Of a stretch of DNA of 64,000 bases, positions 39,301 to 51,300 are shown piece after piece. The DNA is taken from the NCBI RefSeq assembly GCF_047495875.1, contig NC_092467.1, positions 11,497,566-11,561,565 of the forward strand, read 5' to 3'. Numbering within the stretch: position 1 is the stretch's first letter; each line of letters opens with the position of its first letter. The translations under genes and the position numbers were made by a program. The stretch is from Pithys albifrons albifrons. Taxonomy: Eukaryota > Chordata > Aves > Passeriformes > Thamnophilidae. A model generated the notes under the pieces. That model saw only the letters and a list, made by a program, of their open reading frames with translations, was not told the DNA's origin and made no database searches.

Positions 39301-42300
39301 GAAATGCTGCAGTTCTCTTGTCTTTCATTATAGTAGTTTCCATTTCTTTGGGCGATGTTGGGCACCATTATAAATTGTCTTTCATAATTTTAATTTGAAT
39401 TAAACTGCCTTGAAAGCCTCAGTTTGCAGCACTAAGCATTACCAAAACTGACAAAAATGACAAAGAATTTGGGTGTGGGTTCTGTAGATTGTGCAAGCTT
39501 TTGATCATAGTTCAGTTTTTCCAAGTGCTCCTATCAGTATACACATTGGCGAGGAGCAGCCCACGGAAATCCTGGTAATTCCAACACTGGACTTGGTCTG
39601 TGCGCACCAAATGGAGGCAGAGAAAAGGCTCACGTGCCTTCCTGAGCCAGCAGAGCTGAAGGCTGAATTAAGCACTGTCACTCCCCACTTCCTATATGTG
39701 TTTGTTGCTGGGGGGTTTATTTTTATTACAGATTTGTGACGTGCAGACCACCAGACTCTGTAGCAGTCTTGATTCAGATCATTTTTAATCAAACTATGGG
39801 CTTCATTCATACCAAAGCCAGTGACGAATTTGTGTAGTGAAGTGCTTTCTTGATGTCCTATCAGAACTTTTTGTCTTTTGTAGTTTATTCATAGTACAAA
39901 TTTGTGGGACATACATATGAAATGCTAAATAAGAGGTGCTAAATATGTCTTCAAGTGCCTTAGTCTACACAACTGAAAAATTTCTTACATATTTCCTTAG
40001 GTAAAAATGAAAGAAGAGTTAATTTTACCAGGTCATTTGGTTACACATTCATCAGATTTCAACCAAATGCTGTAAAATTGTAAACTTTGAAAGAGAAAAA
40101 TCTTACCCATATCTGCACATACTGTGTCGCTCTGCCTCAGCTTTTCCATCTGTGCTCACACAAGGCAGTACACATGCTACTTCCAAACTGCTCCGGCTCT
40201 GTGTGTGTGCACACAAACTGATACTTGTTTTACAGATCAAATTGGGTTTCTGATCTCCCACTTCCAAGTGCGAGTTGCTCTTGTTATTGTCATAAGATGT
40301 GTAATGCTCCTATATACATATTTCTTATTATTAGACATCAGAAATGTTTACAGGTCTGTGCAGTTTCCTGATTTGTGCAGAGCTGTGCCTATATAAAGAG
40401 TGTAAAATTATTTGGAGCATGAAATTGGATGTTCTCTTAACTTTGGCTTGAGGGCTTTCCCTGGGTCCCTATACATTGAAAGGTCCATAAAATTCTTTTC
40501 CTACATATATTCTTATCTAGCATCTTTATCTAGTATCTTTGATTTTACTTTTCTTTCCCAGACCACTCAGTAATTTTAAAGTAAAAAAATTATAATGAAA
40601 AAGGAAACTATTTATGAAATGCTAACGGGAATTGCTTGCCACACACAAAAGATGAGAGCATAGACTGTTTATGTTCCTTTTGCTCTGAATTGTTTAAAGT
40701 GATACTGAAATTAGTGTTGTTCAAATCCTAAGGAACATGAGCTTTAGATTTCACAGGTTCTTTGTTGGAACATGGGGCCTCACAATCCCTGTGAGCAGAG
40801 TCCTTCCATTCCAACCTTTTTTTTCCTGAAACATTTGGCATACACTGTCTTTTAGAAAAGAATGGTCAGCACAGGATTTAAAGCAAAATCAGATTAACAG
40901 TTTTCCCCTCTTTTTTGCTTATGATTATCAGATGATTTGTTGGTTAAAGCTAAAGTTCACATCTCGTGGTTGTTATAATGAAAATAGCAAATAGGGAAAG
41001 AGGAAAAAAAAGAACACACTTAAAATGTGGTGAACGCCCCAGAGTTGGGCACCAAAATTGCTGATCCGATTAAAAAAAAAAAAAAGAAAGAGGGAAAGGG
41101 ATTCAAGAAATCTCTTTCACCAAACATTTTTATTGAATCAGGAGGAGTTGGGTATACTCAGCTCTCTTCTGGAGTCTGTTCATCATTGCTTCTGGCATGA
41201 CATGAAGTACGGGTCCCTTCTTCATAGTGCTGGCTCAGCTTCCCTGAGGGGACAAAGCCAAGGCTTGGCAAAGATTTGCAGAGAGTGAGAGGCCCCGGTA
41301 TTTGTGTGCATGGCATCCTGGGGAGCTTGAGTTCTAGGAGTTTCTCTCTCTGCAGCCCTAACACTGTTCCTGTTCATGCAATCAGACAGATGCGAGCATG
41401 TTATTTATGGGACGCTTGTCTGCAAACTTCATATTTAAAATGGATTTCTGATTGCAAAATGACACTCTCTCCACTTTGCATGGGATGTTACACAGGGACA
41501 GAAGTGAAGGGTACACCAAACCACTCCTGGAGTTAAGTGACTAAGACACGGAATCCCTGGGTAGGACTTGGTCACAGTCCCAGTTTTACTCATTTTTGCT
41601 GAGTACGAGATGGATTTCAGCTTATATATCAAATATAGGACATTTTCATTAATTCAAATAGTGGCAATTTCTGCTTTTCAATTAAAAAATTATAAGTTTT
41701 AACAGGCAGTTTTCTAAAAGATAATGATATTCTTCACTGCATGATTTACTTCTCAAATTTTTTTACTTTTCAAGTGATTTTTAAATTAGTAATGGTGGTA
41801 GAATCTGACTCTTACATGATGCTTTCTATCAGCATTTTGTGTGTATATATCACGGTGTTTTAAATTGTACCCTAATGAGCATGCAGTTGATTTAGCTGTT
41901 GGTCAGCTAATACTGTTAGTCACCTTATTTTATAAATAACAAAAATGTTAGTCAGTAGCATATTTGATGAGATATTCAATTCTGATCATTTTTGGCCTGA
42001 ATGTCTGGAGGAAAATAAAAAAAGTGGGCATAGTAGCCAAGTAAAATCACTCTCCCTTGAAACAAAGAGAGTTTGCTGGCTCAGCTGGCAGCCCCGGGAG
42101 GGCGAAGGAGCTGCCCAGCAGGCAGAGTTGGTATGGGAACGGTTTTCCACTGAGCTGCCTGATTTTTTTCCCTCTGTATTCTCTATCCTTTCAAGAAACA
42201 GAAGCTAGTTGTCTGTCAGCCAGTGCTGGTTAGGATCTGCTCTTCATGCTGGAAGAAATCTGGGTCATAGGAGATGACTGAGACTAGCAGGATAGTTTAG

Positions 42301-45300
42301 AGCATTGCTGCTTGGAGATGTGAGGCTGGGACTTCGGCTCGTGGAGCAAAGGGACTGCTGAGGGTCCTGTTAAGCTTGGAGCAAGAAGTTGTAGAAGTAA
42401 AAATGACGGATCACTGGAAAAGGAAATTTTTTTGCCACATCTTTATTCTGATTTGTGCCTTTCTGCGGCAGTTAAGAATCTTTCAAAGGCTGGGGCTGTG
42501 CAGGCAGAGTAACTGAGTAAAACCCAATGCTGTGCACTGGAGGTACAGAGCAATGCCACATGTATTACTCTGCTGTGGAATAAAGCAACTATTTTTCTTT
42601 AAACCTGAACTGAACAATCACCAGAGAATTCAATTAAAATTTAATTTTGTGAGTAGGGAAAGTCAGATCCTCACTCAGATGTTCACTCTGACTCCAGTGT
42701 GCTCATCTGAACCACAGGACCTGTTCTCATCAAAGACAGCAGCTGACTCCTCCAGTCCCAGCATTTGGCTTTGTAACAGGGTTGCTTCAGTAGCACCAAA
42801 AATCACTGCAGTCCTCAGAGCAACACTCCTTTGAGCCACTTGCCATCTCCTAGAAGTATCAGAAATTTTGTATTCACCACACTGTCTGAAAAGTATGGTT
42901 TTTGCAGCAGTACTGAATTACTGTGAACTAATTCGGTACTGAACAACTATGAGAACAGTGCAGCTACTGCCTGTACATCACCTGAGTCACTAAACCAGAG
43001 GTACTCTGTGACTGCAGCTTTGGCAGGACTTGTCCCCAGCCCCCAGCGCCAACGGTCTCAATAGTCAGGTGCTGTCAGTATCAGAGCAGCCCCCAGGAAG
43101 ACCCTGCTACACCTTTGCAGCAACACTAAATGTTGCTCTCTGGAGGGTGGTTGCTCCGTCGTTCATCACACTGGTCCTGCTGGCATCAGACTGTTTGTCA
43201 CCACACACCACTCAGCCCTGCCTGCCCTGCCCTCAGCCCTTGGCCAGGTGAAGCCATGACACTCCTGTCAGACATGTATGTGTCCTTTGTCATTAAACAT
43301 GCAATATATAGCAATCACAGAAGGGGTTTGTTAGGAGCTAGTAAAAGGATGGTGTTGGGAATTTGCACAGTACTAGAGTGTTGTTTGGGGTTCCTGTTTA
43401 AAGAATAGACTTTTTCTAAGAATTTGTGTTTGATTGGGAGGTTTTTTGGTGGTTTTTGTTGTTGTTTTTTTTTTTAATCCTTATATTCACTTTTAAACAC
43501 TAGAAATGTTTCTTTACTTTTCTCCATTTTGGTTGACTCAAACATTGAGGAATACTGATATTCCTGCATTATAAATAAAATTAAATTAAGAGGAAGCAAC
43601 CTCATCTTGAAGTTCAGACTTTCACCTAAAACTTTTACTGGCTCAGAATACAACATGTATCTAAGGTTACCAGAAAAAAAAACACAACAGGAAAAAAAAA
43701 AGCTTAAAAGAAATGTTATGGTCTCTTTTCAGAGCCTGTGTGTGTTCTTTCCATTTTTGATTGTATTTTGATCCCATCTTGCAGGACAGCTAAGTATTTG
43801 CAATAACAGGTGATGTCAATTGGAGACAGACATTCAGAGCAGCTGCATATCAACTGTTTACTCTCCTCCCTCAGCTCCCCAGGCCAGATAGCCATTTTTG
43901 TTTGGGTCTTTAACATAGCAGCAGATCAGAGACAAATACTACTACAAAAAGGAATAACTCACAGGCAGATGTCCTTTCTTGAAAGAAGTGTTCATTTCTT
44001 TTCAAAAATCACTGGCTGAATCTTTTTGAAAATCACTGATTAGAGTCCTCACTGACATAATGCTCCCAGTAAGTACAGAGCTGTTGATGAAAAGACTTCA
44101 TGCAAACAGATCTCTAGCAAACAGAAGATATTTCTGATTTCAACAGGCTTTATGTTGTCAGTGGCTAAAATGCTGATCTTAGAATCGTCATAGGCTTGGG
44201 TTGAAAGGGCCTTTAACTTTGTCTAGTTCCATCCTCCACACTTCATACAGTACTAAACAGTTTATGGTTTGATATTTGAGCTGATTAAAGATTGTTTAGA
44301 GAGATATTTTCAAGTTGTTTGTCTTTAGAGCAAAGGACCCACTTTTCTATTGCTGGAAAAATTACATAAAAAGTAATATGCAATCAGGAAGATCTACAAA
44401 ACCAGATAATGCTTTAATCTCTAAGGAGCTCAGAGATATCTGCCTCTGAGATGCAGAGAAGCAAGTCAGGTATTTAAACAAACCATGGTCCAATCAAAAA
44501 GTCTGAGATTAAGAAGTTTACCCCTACCCCACACTCTTACCTATAGTTATTTCTCATCTGTAGCCTCTTTTTCTGATCACAACTCTTGAGGGCTGAGCTG
44601 CCTTCTACTTGCCATAAACAATATCCATTCAGCAATGCAGACCCAGCCTGTCAGTATCACTAAGCAGAGCAATATGGAGCAAGTGTTTCTTTCTGCTTGT
44701 GGCGGATGTGCAAGGAAGATCAAGGAAGGTACAGCAGGGCTAGAAAAGTCATAACTAAAGTTAGGGACTGGGGAGCAGACAAGTTTAGCATGATAACAAC
44801 ATGGATCTGGCTCATGATTTTGTGTGTGCACAAATACTGAAAATATATAAAGAGCAAAGCAAATATTAACACAGTTTTTCTTTTGTGTGGAACACAAAAT
44901 CACCAAGCAAATACCACAGCTAATCGTCCATTCCTCATGTACAGGTATTTCTTCATGATTGTGGAGAGTAGCCAGCATCTCATTAGGGTTTGATGTTCTC
45001 CTCTCTTGCAGACCATTCACATGGGACAAGAACTCCCTGTAAAGCAGCCTGGACTTTCTCCCAAAGATTGCCAGCCCTCACTGTATCATATTAATGAACC
45101 TGTACAACTAAAAATAATTACCCATGCAAATGTGAAGAGAAGGAGTTTAATAGGGAAATTTCATGACTGCACTAGAGAAGTGGTTTAGCACTAAGATAGG
45201 TCTGACTGCTTGAGCATGTGGGTGCTATGGTAACTCAGTTTCACCATTTGGAAGCACTTAAGCTCTAAACCGCAGTGTGCTGCACCCTCTTCCTTTTGAG

Positions 45301-48300
45301 TGGGGTTCTGTAGAAGAAAGGCAGAAGTAAGCAGGGTGAGAGAAACCACAGGGCAGCAAAGGTGTCGTTAGCTGTGCTTGTACAAGTGGGTCACTGGAGT
45401 TAAAAGTCATCCTATGAAGACTGAAGATGTCATTTAAATGCAATTGATAGGAAAGTGTTCCTTCTGCCTGCTAAGTACACAATATTCGTGCATATTTATT
45501 TTAAGTTTCCAAGAACTGTGTACTTGGCAAAAGGAATTTCATTTGCTGCTTTTGGTTTTTGTTCTACTTCAGGTTTATGGTTTTGAAAAAAATCTAAATA
45601 TTGTTGGTAACAAATGCTGTTTCCTTGAAATTAATATTTCTTGATGGAAATGTCTGTTTGTGTTTTTATTTTTCTCTGGAAAAAAATAAATTCTTATGTT
45701 TATTTTGAAAATCAGAACCAGAAAATTAGGTTTTTAAGCGGTCAAAAATATTTCATTTGATTTCAGATTAGCTGAGAAAAAATATTACTTCAGTATTTTT
45801 CTTATGCTTTTTTTCTCCATCCTTTTCTTAAGACAGGCTCAGTATGTCAGCAGAAGTTATACCTGGTATTAATTTGTTTTAGCTGATGAATGCTGACAAA
45901 CATTGATGTTTGTATTTCCTCCTCTTTCCTGAGCTTGCAGCGTTGTGTTTATCCTTGTATCTGACAGCTGTAAAGTCTTAGTTCCATCTCATTCTTCTGG
46001 CTGCTGCCCTTGTACTTGATTGCTAGTTAATTTGAATTTTTTTTTCCATTGCTGTAAATGCTGATTAATGCTTATAGGTGAGTGAAAAGGATAGACAGTC
46101 CTGGAAGGTGGACAGCAAGGAGGGGGTCACAGAACAAACCTTAATTTCAGAGGTCAATTTTCATTAGAAACATAACACAACATTAGCTGTGGTGTGAGCC
46201 TGCACTTGTTCCTGAGCTGTGGTCTGCAGGAAGAGCTAAGGCTTTCAAAGTGCAGTTCAGGCCTGTGCACTGGTAGGTGCCTTGGGAAACAAAAATATTG
46301 TAAATATTGCCTGTGAGTAATAAATTATAACATTTATTTAATTCTAATTCCTATGATTGCTATAGGCCTATGAAGACTTTTCACAATTAGATTATGGATA
46401 GCTTTGAATTGATTGATGGCTGCATCTTCAATGACGGGAAGAGCAGGCTTTTTTTGAGGACCCTCTGAAAGGTCCCAGTTACAGGAGAAAATTCTACACT
46501 GTAAACTCAAATGCGTAGTTCCTTTTTTGACTCAGCATGCAAAATTTCACGTATTTTTCGTATGAACTTTATATGGCATTCTTTTAATCAATTTTCAAAA
46601 AGCAGCAGTTTGTCTAGAAACTGGAAACAGTTTTGGTTTTTTCCCTTCTCTGGAGCTAGTGATAAAGAATAAAGCACAATTCTGCAGTCTGATTATGAAA
46701 GCACTCCAGCACACGTGATCCCATGTATAAAATTTGAGTGGTCCTCTGTGGTATAGAATTACTCAAATGTTTAAGTGTTTGCTAATCTCTTCTTAGGTCT
46801 GCCCAGATTTGTGTATAAAGTAGCAATGGATCCCTTTTTGTGTTTGCAGCAAAAAAAAGCAGTAACATCTCTGGCCCTGATGTTAATTTACTTTAAGGTC
46901 TCTTCAGCTGGTTCTGGTGGCACAAGGGAGCCTTAAAGTAGGTGTGAATTACATCCTATCCCACTTGAAATTTAAAAATAAATCAAAGAAGGCCGGCTGG
47001 CAGCATTTTGTAGGGCTCCTTGCCTTACTCACCCTTCACCTCCCACCAGGAACTGTTCTTTTGCAATTTCGTATTGGCTTGCAGTGAAGCTGCAATGCCT
47101 GTGCTGTTTGCTAGAGGACCCCCTCAAAGAGCTGTACTCCCTCTGAACAAGCAGCCCGCATCCTGTTGCGTCCTGTGCAGGTGTGAAGAAACCTGACCCT
47201 GCTGAAGCGGTGTCGTTCAGCCAGAAAGAGAGGCAAGGCAGACTCTGGACCCACACAAACTGCTGGTGTAAAACGCTGCTGGTGGGGGTTGCTGCGGTCT
47301 GTCCAATACGCCACAGGCTGCAGAGATCCTGGGAAAAGGCAGCAGCTCTGTAGAATCACTAAGCATTTTTCCTGGCAGCAAACCCCAGCTGCTAACTGTT
47401 TCACAGACACGAGGCTGAGGGAAGGATTACTTCCTCTGCCCCCTCCAGCTCTGGCAAGCACAGGGGAAGTCCAGCTGGATGTGAGGAGCCAGCTGGTCCG
47501 GTGCCACACTAGATAAACCACCCAATGCAATGTTAGAGGAAGAGGCACACATGCCCATCTGTGTGTACCAAGGAATACAGTCCCGCAGCAGCCCTGTGCT
47601 CCTGGAGGGCAGCCTGAGCTACTGCTGTGCAAGCACAGTCCCCTGCTCTACCCAGCCCAGCAGGAAATACATAACTGAGTCCATTTTACTCACTGTGCAA
47701 ATTAAGCAGCAAAATAGAATTGAAAGGCATGTTCCCTGTCATCAGCTAATGTATTTTTGCACCTACAAACATGATAACATTTTTAAGCTCTTAATGCCAA
47801 TTCAACAGTATCTCCATCTTGTCAGCTGGAGTTTGTGTTATTAATAACACCACACACACAGAGGAAATGTGTTGTGGCACTTCCTTCTGCCCAAGAAGAT
47901 CAAACCCTGGACTTACTTGAAATACAGTGTCTTTTAACACATTCTAGGCCTGAGTTGTCTTCTATTGAGTTGCTTGGTCCTGCCAAGTGGAGAGCATTTT
48001 CCTGAGAGGACAGTGACAAGCTGTCTCCTTATATGATTGGGCTTCTTCTATGGATGTGACCACAGTTCAGTGCAGTGGGTGCACTCAATACTGCAGCAGT
48101 GATACAGCAGCTCCTCTGCTCCCAAATGTGACCCAGACAGCCTGCTGTCCTCGGGCTTTGAAGTGATAGGCTTTTTTTTTTTTTTGGTGGCCCAGTTCCT
48201 TTCACAGTTTTTCCATTTGCTCTTCTTGTCAAACATTAAAACTTTCTTCATAGTGCAATGGTCCCATGTTTCCCTCACAGGGCCTGTATGTCTTTGAGCT

Positions 48301-51300
48301 TTCAGGAGAAAGAGTGGTCAGCTCATTTATTTTAGGTGTATTTTGTTGGCAGCCTTTCATTCCATTTAAAACTTCTCTTTCTTCCAGCAGCTGCATTCTG
48401 TCTGCCAACTGGTAGCCAGAGAGGAAGGGAGTGAAAGTGATTAGCCAAGATCCCATCTGCCAGTGGGATGTGCTGGTTATATCTTTTTCCAGCGTACCTG
48501 CTTTCTACCAGATCTGCTCAAACATTACTGACGGGTTGCAAACCTTTCAGTTAAGTCAGCAGGAACTAACTGGTGGCCAAATGAGGAGAACAGAAAGGGA
48601 AGTTTAGAAAAGCTCCTTCAGTAGCAGGAACTTTGTGTATGCTCTAATTCTTCCACTTGGGTTATCTACACATATTATTTTAAAAATGTCTTATGGCTGG
48701 ATGCAGTTTAAGATTCAAGAAAAAGTGTGGGATAGCTCCTGTTTAAACTCAGACCAACTTGCTTAGTTTGTTAATCATTAGGCTTTCATACTGCATGGTG
48801 TATTTTGGGGGGGTTGGACATTCTTACTGAATTTTAAAGATATTTTTAGATTTTAGCCTTCAATCTTCCAGAGTTATGTTTTAGAACTTACAAATGAGCA
48901 GACAGTTTCACCTTCGAGTTTAACTTTTCTAGCTTGAGGTTGGTTTGGACATATTTGTTAGCAGTGGGACATTTTTGAAAAAATAAATTAATTGTAGAAA
49001 TATACCTACTAATCTCGAAGTAACAGAGTCTGGTGTGTTGGGATCCTTCTTTATTTTTCTTCATTTTATCCAATATTTCTCAATAAGGTTATATGAGCAA
49101 ATGTATCTGCTTTGCTGTTTGAGTGGATTTTTCAGTGTTCTGGTGCCACCTATTGAATTCTTTTCAACTGCATCCTATTCCATTGCCATAATAAAGCATG
49201 CCAGAGAATAGCATCATAGAAGAGCAGAAGACCCTTAAAATGACTTGGGACCAGTGCTCCTTAATACCTTCCTTGATGACTCAGAGACAGTGAGACTGAG
49301 AGTACCCTCAGCATGTTTGCAGATGACATGAAGCTGAGCAGTGCAGTTGACACAGCAGAAGGAAGGGATGGCATCCCAGGGGTACCTGGGCAAACTTGAG
49401 AATCGGCCCATGAAAACCTCACAAAGTTTAACAAGCTCAAGTAGAAGATGGGCAATCCCAGACATGAGCACAGACTGGGATGAGAGCTCAGAGAGCAGCC
49501 CTGCAGAGCAGGACTTGGGTGTGGCGACTCAAGGTACTACAGGACACAGCTTGATGTTCAAGTTGGGGAAAGCTGTATCATTTATTAAAGCAAGCACCAC
49601 AAGTTATAATACTTGGTGGAGGGATGTACAAACTAGAGGGTGGGGAGAACAAATAGAGCCTTCTGTCATACAACTAAACACTTTTCAAACTATTCAAACA
49701 CTTCACAAACCATTTTTTGACATTCTTGTGACCATGAGTTAACAACTAAAATAGTCCATCCAAGAAATAAAACAAACAGTTCTTTAGCTTCAGGATTGCT
49801 TCTGGTCCCAGGAAGATGTGGCACTGCCTCAGATGGGCAGTCAGCAGTTCTTCCTCACTCTTGCTCAGATCCCAGGGTTTCTTGCTGAACACTTGGGGTT
49901 CTGGTGGATGAAAAGCTGGATGTGAGCCAGCAGTGTGTTCAGATCCCAGAAGGCCATTGGCACCCTGGGCTGCATCAAAAGAGAGGTGGCCAGCAGGGCA
50001 GAGGAAGTGATTGTTCCCCTCTGCACATAATGGATCTGTTAGAGCAGGACCAGGGGAAACCATGGAGATGATTGGAGAACTGGAGCACCTCTGCTATGAA
50101 GACAGACTGAGAGAGCTGGGGTTGTTCACCCTGAAGGAGAGAAGACTGGGGAGACCTCATTTTAGCCTTATGAAAAAGAGGGAGAGTGATTTTCTACATG
50201 GGCAGATAGTGATAGGATAAGGGAGGATGGTTTCAAACTAAAAGATGAGAGATTTAGGTTAGATGTTAAGAGGCAATTCTTTACTGTGAGGGTGGTGAGG
50301 CACTGGAACAGGTTGCCCAGAGAAGTTGTGGATGCCCTGTCCCTGGAAGTGTTCAAGGACAGGTTGGATGGGACCTGAGCAACCTGATCTACTGAGTGGC
50401 ATCCCTGCCCAAGGCAGGGTTGTTTGAATTAAGTAGTCTTTAAATCCCTTCCAACCCAGACCATTCTGTGATTTTATGATTCTATAATAATATGCTTGAT
50501 ATTCTGGGGGTCTAGTTGTTGCTGCATCTGATAAATATGTGCAATTCCCTGGAGAAAGATCAGTGGATAGTTGGGAGGAAGGAATATGTCTTTATATTTT
50601 TGGTATATGATTGTGTTTAATTCCTTGAAAGTTTAATTTACATTTCCTCTCTCTGTCTTTCTCTTTTTCAGGACAAGAGGCAACAACAAACACACCTGGT
50701 AAGAAACTTAATTTACATGACAGAACTGCATTGATTTTCTTTTTTTAATAATTTCTTCTTTCCTTTTCCTGCACGCTGTTACCTCACCAATGAAATGAAA
50801 TGAAATATGCCATCTTAATAGGCAAGAATGACAGATAAGTCTGGTTTTGAGTCATGCCTTCGAGTCTGTTTTAAAACACGGCATTTAGTACGGAAGAGGT
50901 GCAGTCAGTGCCAAAACAGGTTGTGCTCACTGGATGTTCATCTGACACCTATTGGATCCCCTAACATTTTGAGCATTTGGTGTGCCTTTGTTTACTAACA
51001 AATTCCCAGGATGAGAGTCCTCCAGTGCTGCACTCCTGTGTTGTGGACAGCTTTGTGCCCCTCCTTGACCAGGCAGACTGGAAGCATTAACAGAACTGCT
51101 GTCCCTCTCACCACAGGTGTCTCTCCTGCAGACAGCACACACTTCTTCACGCACTCAGGCTCCATCCCTGCCACGGGACTCAGCACCCCAGCACATCCCG
51201 GCACTGCCGCCCTCACCGCACGCACTCCCATTGCCTCCGAGAGTCCTGCACCAGGTTTGCTGTCTCCCTTTAGATGCCACTCCCTGCTTTCAGAACTCTA

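Noticed and set aside
41036..41060. PBS-like sequence as proof of an intact provirus
   Set aside because: No gag, pol or env frames and no partner LTR were found, so only an LTR/PBS remnant is proposed.
47111..47632. 173-codon minus-strand open frame
   Set aside because: Lies in a GC-rich block with an open frame on the other strand as well; no recognisable protein features.
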